Below are positions 21,510-27,742 of a stretch of DNA of 45,650 nt, piece by piece; within the stretch, counting starts at the first letter, position 1; each line of letters starts with the position of its first letter. This DNA comes from a virus. The position numbers and the translations under genes are program-made. The stretch lies in IMG/VR virus record IMGVR_UViG_3300022073_000023, positions 1 through 45,650 of that record. The stretch is one strand, 5' to 3'. Under the pieces are notes generated by a model. The model was not told where the DNA came from. It was given only the letters and a program-made list of their open reading frames with translations, and ran no database searches.

Positions 21510-22748
21510 TTAGTTGTTCTTGTGTTCGGGGGTAGCTTCGATCTTGGTCATGTCGCGGATTCTGCCGTCCTTTGTCTTGAACGTGAGGATGCCGGGCGAC
21601 CCCCAGGTGCCGGTCGAGTCCCGCCACCACGTTGACCCGCTCTCCATCGCTGGAACGCAGATCCACTTACGGTCGCCATCCTCACTGACCTGCCAGTGGT
21701 GCATGTGCCCCTGGAGCAGCAGGTCGGCCTCACCGTATGCCTGCCGTCCGAGGGCCTGGCCGGCCCACCACTCACGCCACTTGCCGGGCTTGATCTTGTG
21801 CCCGTGGACGTGGGCGATCACGGTGCCGGCCACGTCCATGACCACGCCCTGCTCGTCAGGTCCGGGCACATAGCACTCAACATGGGAGAACGCTGGGTTG
21901 AACTCCAACGCGTCCGCGACCATGTTCAGTGCCTCGACCGCCCATGAGTCGTCCTCCCGCGTCTTCAAGTCGCGGGAGTACCCCTCATCGTGGTTGCCTC
22001 CGACGCTGACGACGGTCAGCCGTTCAGCGTAGGGGGCCAGGATCTCGATTTGCTTCAGCATGAGACGCCGGATGAGGCGCACCTGCTCCGTCATGGTGAG
22101 TGTGGTGCGCCAGCGTAGTGACCCGCCCTGCGAGTTCATGCCCTCGCAGGCGTCGCCCAGCCAGGCGAGGTGGATGTGCTCGACCTTGCGGCCCTGGAGT
22201 GGTTCCACGGCCTTGTGCATGTAGTCGAGTAGCCGCCCGATGAGTTCTTCTGTGGGGGATTCGAGCTTACCCGCCTGGGCGTCGCCCAAAGCGACCACGT
22301 ACGCCTCGCCGGGTTCCATGAACTCGGCGGGGGTCGGCGGCTCGCCGGGCTGGTAGTTGTTGACAACCTCCACGAGTTCGTCTATGGACAGTTCGCCCTC
22401 TGCCCGTTCGACCACCTGGAAGCGGCTTGCCTTCGCCTGGAACGTGAACGCATCCTCGACCGGCTCACCTTCGACACTGTTGGTCCGGTATTCCTTCGGC
22501 AGATATGCGGTCCACCGGGTGGACCGGATCGGGCCGACGATGCGGTACCGGGCCGGGTCGAAGCCGTGCGCCTCCAGCAGCTCAGCGTGTGTGCCGTCCG
22601 GGGTGTCAGCTGCCACCGGGTCAGTGGTGACCGTAGTGACCCCGTCCTGTGTGACCCTGCCGGCCTTCCACGTCTTCGGGCGGGCGCGTTCGACGGCGAT
22701 GTCGAGGGCTGCCTGCCGGGTGCGAAGGAATGCGTCTTTGAGGCTCAC
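21510..22748 (-). CDS. Phage metallophosphoesterase
   Basis: 412 residues from GTG 22748 (GTGA overlap with the HTH gene). The calcineurin-like core carries VVALGDAQAGK, WLGDACEG, VSVGGNHDEGYSRD, HVHGHKIKPG and LLQGHMHHW, i.e. the D/GD/GNHD/H/GHxH set that binds two metals. The N-terminal 180 residues contain an HTH-like and a beta-rich segment. Similar proteins in actinophages are annotated as MRE11-like or generic phosphoesterases; the substrate is unknown. Confidence 0.9.
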   Translation of the reverse strand: MSLKDAFLRTRQAALDIAVERARPKTWKAGRVTQDGVTTVTTDPVAADTPDGTHAELLEAHGFDPARYRIVGPIRSTRWTAYLPKEYRTNSVEGEPVEDAFTFQAKASRFQVVERAEGELSIDELVEVVNNYQPGEPPTPAEFMEPGEAYVVALGDAQAGKLESPTEELIGRLLDYMHKAVEPLQGRKVEHIHLAWLGDACEGMNSQGGSLRWRTTLTMTEQVRLIRRLMLKQIEILAPYAERLTVVSVGGNHDEGYSRDLKTREDDSWAVEALNMVADALEFNPAFSHVECYVPGPDEQGVVMDVAGTVIAHVHGHKIKPGKWREWWAGQALGRQAYGEADLLLQGHMHHWQVSEDGDRKWICVPAMESGSTWWRDSTGTWGSPGILTFKTKDGRIRDMTKIEATPEHKNN

Positions 22749-22966
22749 TTGCTGGCTCCCTTGACGTTGCGGTTGCGCCACTGCACGACGTGGTGGCCCT
22801 CGGTGGGGTGTCCTTCTTCGGTGAGGATTCGGGCGATGGATGCGGCGGTGTAGGTGGGGTCGTGGAGCCACGCGGTGAGGGTGGCCTGGTCCTCGGCGTC
22901 GAGGGTGGTGATGACGTGTTCGAGGTGGCCGCGCTTACGTGCGGGCTTGTGGTCTGCAAGTGCCAT
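22745..22966 (-). CDS. Helix-turn-helix protein
   Basis: 73 residues from ATG 22966. ARKRGHLEHVITTLDAEDQATLTAWLHDPTYTAASIARILTEEGHPTEGHHVVQWRNRNV: an HTH with recognition helix around TEGHHVVQWRNR, the pattern seen in many actinophage HTH proteins encoded before phosphoesterases. Coupled to it by GTGA. Confidence 0.82.
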   Translation of the reverse strand: MALADHKPARKRGHLEHVITTLDAEDQATLTAWLHDPTYTAASIARILTEEGHPTEGHHVVQWRNRNVKGASK

Positions 22967-22989
22967 GGGGTCTCTCCTTTGCGTGTGGT

Positions 22990-23241
22990 TCAGTCTTCGG
23001 GGTCGAGGCAGTGCTCAGCGAGGAGGTCGGGCCGGAAACCAGACCAATGGGCCTCGTAGTCGGTGCCGATGGCGACGACGGGTGCCGCCTTGTAGCCGAG
23101 CGCCCGGATGGCCTCGTAGTCGCCCATGTTGGCGGGGTCTGCGAGGTCCACCGTCTGGTAGTGGATGCCCTTCTTGTCGAGCCACATTTTGGTCATGGCG
23201 CACTGGTTACAGTTCGGGGTGGTGTAGACACGGACGGTCAC
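22990..23241 (-). CDS. nrdH: NrdH-like glutaredoxin
   Basis: 83 residues from GTG 23241. MTVRVYTTPNCNQCAMTKMWLDKKGIHYQTVDLADPA with CNQC active site (C11, C14; NrdH usually has CVQC), and AAPVVAIGTDYEAHWSGFRPDLL with the NrdH-type WSGFRP motif. NrdH reduces class Ib ribonucleotide reductase; the phage encodes no reductase, so it would serve the host enzyme. A candidate promoter lies just upstream. Confidence 0.93.
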   Translation of the reverse strand: MTVRVYTTPNCNQCAMTKMWLDKKGIHYQTVDLADPANMGDYEAIRALGYKAAPVVAIGTDYEAHWSGFRPDLLAEHCLDPED

Positions 23242-23263
23242 GTTTTTGCTTCTTTCAGGTTAG

Positions 23264-23292
23264 GTATTACGAGTTTCGTATCAGTGGGGCAA
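23264..23292 (-). promoter_or_regulatory. Candidate promoter of the nrdH-like gene
   Basis: Minus strand TTGCCC (23292-23287), 17 bases, TAATAC (23269-23264). The inverted repeat TACGA-gtt-TCGTA (23268-23280) covers the -10 and spacer. Just upstream a hairpin AGGGGCCG/CGGCCCCT follows the SSB gene and may be a terminator. Confidence 0.4.
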
Positions 23293-23338
23293 GGGGCCGC
23301 AACCGCGACGGCTACGGCCCCTCGCTACTACTTGCGGG

Positions 23339-23827
23339 TCAGAAGGGCGGCTCGTTGGCGGACGGCTCATCCCACGCGGCCTGCTGCTGCCCGCCGGCCC
23401 ACGGGTCCTGCTGGGACGGTGCCGGCTGAGGCTGACCACCAAACCCGGCGGACTGGGCAGGGGCGAAGTTGCCGCCGCCCTGCTGCTGGGTGGGGGCGTT
23501 CTTCTCCAGCTTCCGCATGGTCCGCACAGTCAGCGACGGCTTCGACTTCTTCTCACCGTCCTTCTCCCACGACTGCGTCTCCAGCCGCCCCGACACGTAC
23601 ACCTGGTCACCCTTGCGGATCTGATCGGCCAGACGCTCGGCGGTCTGCTCCCAGGCGGTCGCGTCCACGTAGAACGTCTTGGTGTTCTCCCACTGGCGGG
23701 TTTCCTCGTTGTACCGGGAGTCGTTGAACGCGAGCCGGATGGACAGGACAGCCTTGCCCTGCTGCGTGAACCTGAGTTCCGGGTCGGCCAGGACTCCGGC
23801 GGTCTCCTGAATGGTGGGGATAGGCAT
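23339..23827 (-). CDS. ssb: Single-stranded DNA-binding protein
   Basis: 162 residues from ATG 23827. The OB fold is standard: VLADPELRFTQQGKAVLSIRLAFNDSRY, TFYVDATAWEQTAERLADQIRKGDQVYVSGRLETQSWEKDG. A Gln/Gly/Pro-rich linker leads to an acidic tip DEPSANEPPF like the bacterial SSB C-tail. It coats single strands at the fork. It is encoded with the nuclease and two small genes of the recombination block. Confidence 0.95.
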   Translation of the reverse strand: MPIPTIQETAGVLADPELRFTQQGKAVLSIRLAFNDSRYNEETRQWENTKTFYVDATAWEQTAERLADQIRKGDQVYVSGRLETQSWEKDGEKKSKPSLTVRTMRKLEKNAPTQQQGGGNFAPAQSAGFGGQPQPAPSQQDPWAGGQQQAAWDEPSANEPPF

Positions 23828-23829
23828 GC

Positions 23830-24069
23830 TCAGCTCTCCTTCTTGGGGGTGCGGAACTCGTGGCGGCCCACCGTGATGGGCTGGTGTGCGCGGGCGATCA
23901 CGCGCAGGTGGTCCTCGATGCGGGTCAGGATGGCGAGGAGGGGAGACGCCGACTCCTCGGCGTCGCGCAGTCCGTTCTCCAGCGCCTCCGTGAAGCCGTC
24001 GAAGTCGGGCACTACCTTGACGTGGAGGGCGCCAGCCGGCTCGTTGCTCTCGGTGTTGATGCTTGCCAC
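23830..24069 (-). CDS. Hypothetical protein of the recombination block
   Basis: 79 residues. Acidic helical protein: LHVKVVPDFDGFTEALENGLRDAEESASPLLAILTRIEDHLRVIARAHQP, then a basic tail HEFRTPKKES. Lies between ssb and a 72-residue gene with only 2-base gaps, so it is in the same operon. No family recognised. Confidence 0.75.
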   Translation of the reverse strand: MASINTESNEPAGALHVKVVPDFDGFTEALENGLRDAEESASPLLAILTRIEDHLRVIARAHQPITVGRHEFRTPKKES

Positions 24070-24071
24070 GT

Positions 24072-24290
24072 TTAGTTCTCCTTGAGCTTGTTGAACTCGG
24101 CGTCGATCTGGGGTGCCGTCGCCTTGATTGCGTCGCAGGTGACGTTGGTGAAGTTCTCGGGAGACCAGATGCCCTGCGCCATCATGGTGAGTGCCACCTG
24201 GAACGCCCCGTCACCGAACTTCTTGAGGGATTCCCCGAGCGGCAGCGCCTCGTCGCGGATGGTGCTCATGATGTCGTCCTTCTCGGCCAT
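24072..24290 (-). CDS. Hypothetical protein of the recombination block
   Basis: 72 residues, MAEKDDIMSTIRDEALPLGESLKKFGDGAFQVALTMMAQGIWSPENFTNVTCDAIKATAPQIDAEFNKLKEN. Helical and acidic. A start at the internal Met 8 is less well spaced. Two-base gaps to both neighbours. Unknown function. Confidence 0.75.
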   Translation of the reverse strand: MAEKDDIMSTIRDEALPLGESLKKFGDGAFQVALTMMAQGIWSPENFTNVTCDAIKATAPQIDAEFNKLKEN

Positions 24291-24292
24291 GT

Positions 24293-24862
24293 TCAGTTCT
24301 CCTTGCTCTGTGCCGTGGTTGCGGCGTTCTTGATGTCGTTGAGGATGGCTTCGGATGCGCCCCGGGCTTGTGCGTCAGTCCACATGGCGCGGAGGGCTGC
24401 AACGTCGTCGCCGGCCTCCACGATGAGGGCCTGCCAGTCGGGCTGGACCTCATGCGAGGGGGCCGAGTCGGGGATCACCTCGACCTTGACCGTCTTTGCC
24501 TGCTTGGCGTTGACGGGGATCTGGATGGTGAACGGTGCTTCAATATGGGACATGGCGCACACCTCCACCCCGCCCTCCCGCTTTCCCTGCCACAGGACAT
24601 CGGGGTTGTGGAACAGGGTCAGGCGACGTCCGACGTACTCCTTGGAGGACTTCCCCCACCCCTTGGCGATGAGCTTCCGCATCCCCAGGTTGGGCTTGAA
24701 CGGCTTACCGGGCGACTCTACAAGGTGAATCGCGGTAGGCCGCTTCTTGTCGGACAGGTTGATGTCAACCCGGGCGACGGTGAATGTCTGCGGCCCATCC
24801 ATGAGGTCAGCCTTGCTGAGAACGTTGCTGTCCCCTACCAGCGTTGGTGCGATGTCGTTCAT
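24293..24862 (-). CDS. Conserved-type protein paired with the RecE-like nuclease
   Basis: 189 residues from ATG 24862 (ATGA overlap with the nuclease stop). Segments such as SKADLMDGPQTFTVARVDINLSDKKRPTAIHL, FKPNLGMRKLIAKGWGKSSKEYVGRRLTLFHNPDVLWQGKREGGVEVCAMSHI look like a small OB-like or beta domain, followed by a helical tail. In recombination modules a single-strand annealing protein is expected next to a RecE-like nuclease; this protein takes that slot, but I cannot assign it to the RecT, Erf or Rad52 families. Confidence 0.8.
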   Translation of the reverse strand: MNDIAPTLVGDSNVLSKADLMDGPQTFTVARVDINLSDKKRPTAIHLVESPGKPFKPNLGMRKLIAKGWGKSSKEYVGRRLTLFHNPDVLWQGKREGGVEVCAMSHIEAPFTIQIPVNAKQAKTVKVEVIPDSAPSHEVQPDWQALIVEAGDDVAALRAMWTDAQARGASEAILNDIKNAATTAQSKEN

Positions 24863-25668
24863 TCGGTGATCTCCTCTTCCATTTCGTCCAGCGCCCACAT
24901 GGGGGCGAGGACACGGTTGATGCCCTCATAGCCGGGCCACTGGTTCGTCTCCTTGGCGCGCAACCACTTGGCGGCGGCCGTCTCGTTCTTCTGCTTGCCG
25001 AGGTCGTAGAACAGGTCGTCCAGTTCCACGACGGACACGAGATACGGTGCCGTCTTCTCGACCAGTACGAACAGGAAACGCGGCAGGGTGCCGGTCTCCG
25101 CTTCCAGGATGTCCCGATAATGGGCCATCTGATGGTCGTAGCCGTACGTAATGGCTGTGCGTGCGAACGTTTCCGGGTTCGCGTCTGCCGCGGTCTTCAA
25201 GTCCACGATGAGGGGCCGTCCGGTGCCGTCGTCTGCGTGCCATGCGTCGAGGCGGGCTTTGCAGGGCTGACCGTACAAGTCCGCGAACACGCTGACCTCG
25301 GGCGCGTGCCCGGTGAGTAGCGGGCCGGCAGTGTCATCCTCCTTGACGGCGGCGCACATGGCGACCACCTGGTCATGCTCGTGGGGGAGAAGCGGGATGC
25401 TGCCGGCTGCGAGTGCAGCATCCCGGCTGACCCTTGCCTCCTTGGTCCGGTAGTCGGGCTTGTCGATCAGCACGATCCCGTCCCCGTTGCCTTCGAGGAT
25501 GAGACGGTGCGCCGCGCGTCCGATGGTGAACGCGGGGTTGTAGCCGGCCCGGTTGTCGAGGTCGTGACGGACCTTGGCGAGCGGCTTGGTGGCAACGGCT
25601 TTCAGTGTGCTGGCGTTCAGTGCCAGGTGTGCGTGATAGTCACGCTCCGGCATGTCATGGCGGATCAT
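24859..25668 (-). CDS. RecE-like PD-(D/E)XK exonuclease
   Basis: 269 residues from ATG 25668. N-terminal DYHAHLALNASTLKAVATKPLAKV and TIGRAAHRLILE (H54) are RecE/Cas4-type, followed by E124, D141 (KARLDAW) and VDLKTA (D156, K158): the full PD-(D/E)XK set. It likely resects duplex ends to make single strands for SSB and the partner protein encoded next (known for RecE/lambda-exo systems). Overlaps both neighbours. Confidence 0.9.
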   Translation of the reverse strand: MIRHDMPERDYHAHLALNASTLKAVATKPLAKVRHDLDNRAGYNPAFTIGRAAHRLILEGNGDGIVLIDKPDYRTKEARVSRDAALAAGSIPLLPHEHDQVVAMCAAVKEDDTAGPLLTGHAPEVSVFADLYGQPCKARLDAWHADDGTGRPLIVDLKTAADANPETFARTAITYGYDHQMAHYRDILEAETGTLPRFLFVLVEKTAPYLVSVVELDDLFYDLGKQKNETAAAKWLRAKETNQWPGYEGINRVLAPMWALDEMEEEITE

Positions 25669-25928
25669 GCGGTCTCTCCGTTCAGTGCGGCGCGGATCAG
25701 GTAGCGGAGGTGGCCGTCGTCCAGCCGGTCCGCCAGCGCCTCCACGTTCTTGACCTTGACGGCGGTGTTCGCGTGGGAGAAACGCTCGGCGTCAAGCCGG
25801 GCGGTCAGGTCGATCACGGCGCGGGCGAGGGCGGCGACCTTGTTGTCCGGGACCGAGCAGACGGTGACGGTCTCGTCCTCGTGAGTGAGGTCCAGCACTT
25901 CGCGGGCGAGGGTCACGGGGTCAGTCAT
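25665..25928 (-). CDS. Hypothetical protein
   Basis: 87 residues from ATG 25928. TLAREVLDLTHEDETVTVCSVPDNKVAALARAVIDLTARLDAERFSHANTAVKVKNVEALADRLDDGHLRYLIRAALNGETA. Its ending RAALNGETA resembles RAVLNGETHD of the next small gene upstream, hinting at a related pair. Helical, acidic; no family recognised. Confidence 0.75.
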   Translation of the reverse strand: MTDPVTLAREVLDLTHEDETVTVCSVPDNKVAALARAVIDLTARLDAERFSHANTAVKVKNVEALADRLDDGHLRYLIRAALNGETA

Positions 25929-26067
25929 GGGTCTCTCCGTTCAGTACGGCGCGGGCGAGGGTGCGGGCTTCGATGACGGTGAGGGTGTACAGGTCCATGT
26001 GCCGGTCGGTCTCGGTGTCGTCCAGGATGATGCGGGCCAGGTCGGCCGCTTCGATGGGGTTCATCAT
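25921..26067 (-). CDS. Small helical protein, 48 residues
   Basis: Short frame from ATG 26067 (AAGGAGAG just upstream; a second ATG follows) to TGA at 25921. It reads MMNPIEAADLARIILDDTET then DRHMDLYTLTVIEARTLARA and VLNGETHD. It overlaps the next gene by 8 bases and shares its C-terminal LNGET motif. Function unknown. Confidence 0.75.
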   Translation of the reverse strand: MMNPIEAADLARIILDDTETDRHMDLYTLTVIEARTLARAVLNGETHD

Positions 26068-26085
26068 TCTCTCCTTATGTGGTGG

Positions 26086-26256
26086 TCAGTGTTCGTTGAG
26101 GGTGATCAGGACGGCGGACACGATACAGAGGCCGGTGAAGAGGAGCAGGCCGATCACTGCCAGCCGTTCATCGTTCAGCCAGAGGCTCGCACCCAGGATG
26201 GCGAGGACAGCCGTGTAGCAGCCCAGGATGATCGTGTAAACCGTGGACCGTCTCAC
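26086..26256 (-). CDS. Small membrane protein with two helices
   Basis: 56 residues from GTG 26256, which forms GTGA with the stop of the 30-residue gene before it. Two membrane segments: VYTIILGCYTAVLAILGASLW and LAVIGLLLFTGLCIVSAVLITL, joined by a short LNDER loop. No family recognised. The start is set by the overlap and an AGGTGG site. Confidence 0.75.
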   Translation of the reverse strand: MRRSTVYTIILGCYTAVLAILGASLWLNDERLAVIGLLLFTGLCIVSAVLITLNEH

Positions 26257-26345
26257 AGCGCCGCCACCTGGTACGCGACGCACAAGACGACAAGCGCAAC
26301 GCAAGCCACAAACGCGACCCAATCCGCGCGACCAGTGAAGTTCAT
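26253..26345 (-). CDS. 30-residue membrane peptide
   Basis: ATG 26345 to TGA 26253, with an AAGGAGAG site before it. It reads MNFTGRADWV then AFVACVALVV and LCVAYQVAAL: one membrane helix after a short polar head. The stop overlaps the next gene's GTG. The two tiny membrane proteins may form a pair. Confidence 0.72.
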   Translation of the reverse strand: MNFTGRADWVAFVACVALVVLCVAYQVAAL

Positions 26346-26372
26346 GCTCTCTCCTTGTGTGTTACAGTCCCG

Positions 26373-26618
26373 TCAGGCGGCGGCTTCGATATTCTGGACG
26401 GCGTCGCGGGCGGTGGGATCGGCGTGGATGCCCAAAATGCGGAGGGCGGTCTCGGCGAGCTCGTAGTCCGTCGCGTCGATGTTGGCGGTAGACCACTCGA
26501 ACCGCTTGTTGATCTTGGTTGCCATCCGGGAGATGGCCGAGGGCGACTTCTCGATGCCGTTCGCTTCCAGGTAGGCGGCGATGCGGCGCTTCCATCCGGT
26601 GAGGGTGTTTTCGGGCAT
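26373..26618 (-). CDS. Hypothetical protein, possible DNA-binding regulator
   Basis: 81 residues from ATG 26618 with AAGGAG upstream. LTGWKRRIAAYLEANGIEKSPSAISRMATKINKRFEWSTANIDATDYELAETALRILGIHADPTARDAVQNI. The ...GIEKSPSAISRMATKI helix pair resembles an HTH, but there is no clear family. It lies next to the MerR-like gene and is the nearest candidate for a regulator of the lysogeny region. Confidence 0.72.
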   Translation of the reverse strand: MPENTLTGWKRRIAAYLEANGIEKSPSAISRMATKINKRFEWSTANIDATDYELAETALRILGIHADPTARDAVQNIEAAA

Positions 26619-26685
26619 GGCTGTACTCCTTTGTGTCTGCGCTAGTGCCGGGGCTCTAGTCGGGGGTGTTGCGGGGGTGCCGTTG

Positions 26686-26859
26686 TCAGGCGGTGGGGTT
26701 CTTGCGTCCGGCGTCGAGGTCGGCGTCGGTGTAGCGGCGTTCTCCGGTGGGGGTCCGGTAGCTGGGGGTGAGGATGCCCTTGTGGTCCCAGCGGCGGAGG
26801 GTGCTGGGGTGTACTCCGAGCATCCGTGCTGCTTCTGCTGTTCGGTAGGTGTTGGTCAT
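26686..26859 (-). CDS. MerR/excisionase-like HTH protein
   Basis: 57 residues from ATG 26859. YRTAEAARMLGVHPSTLRRWDHKGILTPSYRTPTGERRYTDADL is the HTH_17/MerR signature. Proteins of this size beside a tyrosine integrase act as excisionases or small repressors. The transcript is probably leaderless: TATAGT ends 6 bases before the ATG, and a perfect palindrome ACCTGCGCAGGT lies in the promoter spacer. It could be the recombination directionality factor, a regulator, or both. Confidence 0.85.
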   Translation of the reverse strand: MTNTYRTAEAARMLGVHPSTLRRWDHKGILTPSYRTPTGERRYTDADLDAGRKNPTA

Positions 26860-26865
26860 GGGATG

Positions 26866-26895
26866 ACTATAGGCGTACCTGCGCAGGTTGAGCAA
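26866..26895 (-). promoter_or_regulatory. Leaderless promoter of the MerR-like gene with 12-bp palindrome
   Basis: TTGCTC (26895-26890), 18 bases, TATAGT (26871-26866), then six bases to ATG 26859. The spacer contains the perfect palindrome ACCTGCGCAGGT (26877-26888), a probable operator. Confidence 0.55.
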
Positions 26896-26913
26896 GTCGC
26901 GCATTGAGTGGGC

Positions 26914-26931
26914 GCGTCACACTGCGTCACA
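26914..26931. repeat. Tandem GCGTCACA repeats near the integrase
   Basis: GCGTCACA occurs at 26914-26921 and again at 26924-26931, ten bases apart, in the short gap between integrase and the MerR-like gene. One helical turn spacing suggests cooperative Xis or integrase arm-site binding. An attP core was not identified. Confidence 0.5.
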
Positions 26932-26938
26932 TTCCCGC

Positions 26939-27742
26939 TCACCCAATCCGCCCCGCCGCCTCAGCGCCCCGCCGCATCGTGTCCGACGACGCGATGACGT
27001 ACCTGCTGATGCTCGACAAGTCGGCATGCCCCAACGCATCCGCCGCCGCCTTCAGATCACCCGTCGCGGCGAGGAACCGGGTCGCGTACCTGGCCCGCAG
27101 CTTGTGGGCTGACAGGTCCACGCCGAGTCGCCGCATGTGCCGGGAGATCGCCTGCGACACCGCCTTGCCCGTCATGGGCTTTCCGATGATCGGCTCATCC
27201 GGGCGGCCCGGCTCCCCGAGCTCGGCCAGCAGCCCGGCGGACAGCGGCACCGAGCGGTCCTTCCCGCCCTTGCCCTCACGCACCCACAGCACGCCATTGC
27301 CGTGGTCGAGGTCGCCCCACCTGACGGCCCCGATCTCAGCGGACCGTAGCCCGGCCATTGATCCGAGCGCGATCATGCGCCGCATGGGCGTGTCGGCGTC
27401 CTGCATGATCCGGTACAGGTCGGCCTCGGTGACGGGGGTGGGCGCCGGCTTCTTCTGCCGGACGCGGGGCAGCCAGTCGGCGGCGTTGCGTTCAGCCTTG
27501 TCCTGCTGCATGGCCCACCTGTAGAACGCGCGGAGGTGGGATGCGTCCTGTGCTAGTGAGGACGCGGCCCGGGTGGTGCCGTCCTCGCGTGTCTGCCGGG
27601 CCTCCCACCAGTCCATGATCTGCTCACGTGTGGGGTGTTCGAGGTCGGGGATGCTGCGGAGGACTCGTTCGCGGGCGTCGAGGGTGGCTTCGGAGTAGCG
27701 GTCACGGCGGAGCGCGGCGAGGTGCTCTTCCAGGAGACTCAC
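26939..27742 (-). CDS. int: Tyrosine integrase
   Basis: 267 residues from GTG 27742 (GTGA overlap with the methyltransferase stop). N-terminal core-binding SAM-like domain, then catalytic residues R133 (GLRSAEIG), K161 region (GKGGKDR), H213 and R216 (HKLRARYATR), H239 (LGHADLS) and Y248 (SISRYV). It lacks a long arm-binding extension, so it is a XerC/D-sized simple integrase. It would recombine attP with a bacterial site. All active-site residues are present. Confidence 0.95.
   Translation of the reverse strand: MSLLEEHLAALRRDRYSEATLDARERVLRSIPDLEHPTREQIMDWWEARQTREDGTTRAASSLAQDASHLRAFYRWAMQQDKAERNAADWLPRVRQKKPAPTPVTEADLYRIMQDADTPMRRMIALGSMAGLRSAEIGAVRWGDLDHGNGVLWVREGKGGKDRSVPLSAGLLAELGEPGRPDEPIIGKPMTGKAVSQAISRHMRRLGVDLSAHKLRARYATRFLAATGDLKAAADALGHADLSSISRYVIASSDTMRRGAEAAGRIG

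Noticed and set aside
22990-23241. Evidence for a phage ribonucleotide reductase
   Set aside because: Only the NrdH-like redoxin is present; no NrdE/NrdF-like sequence was found.
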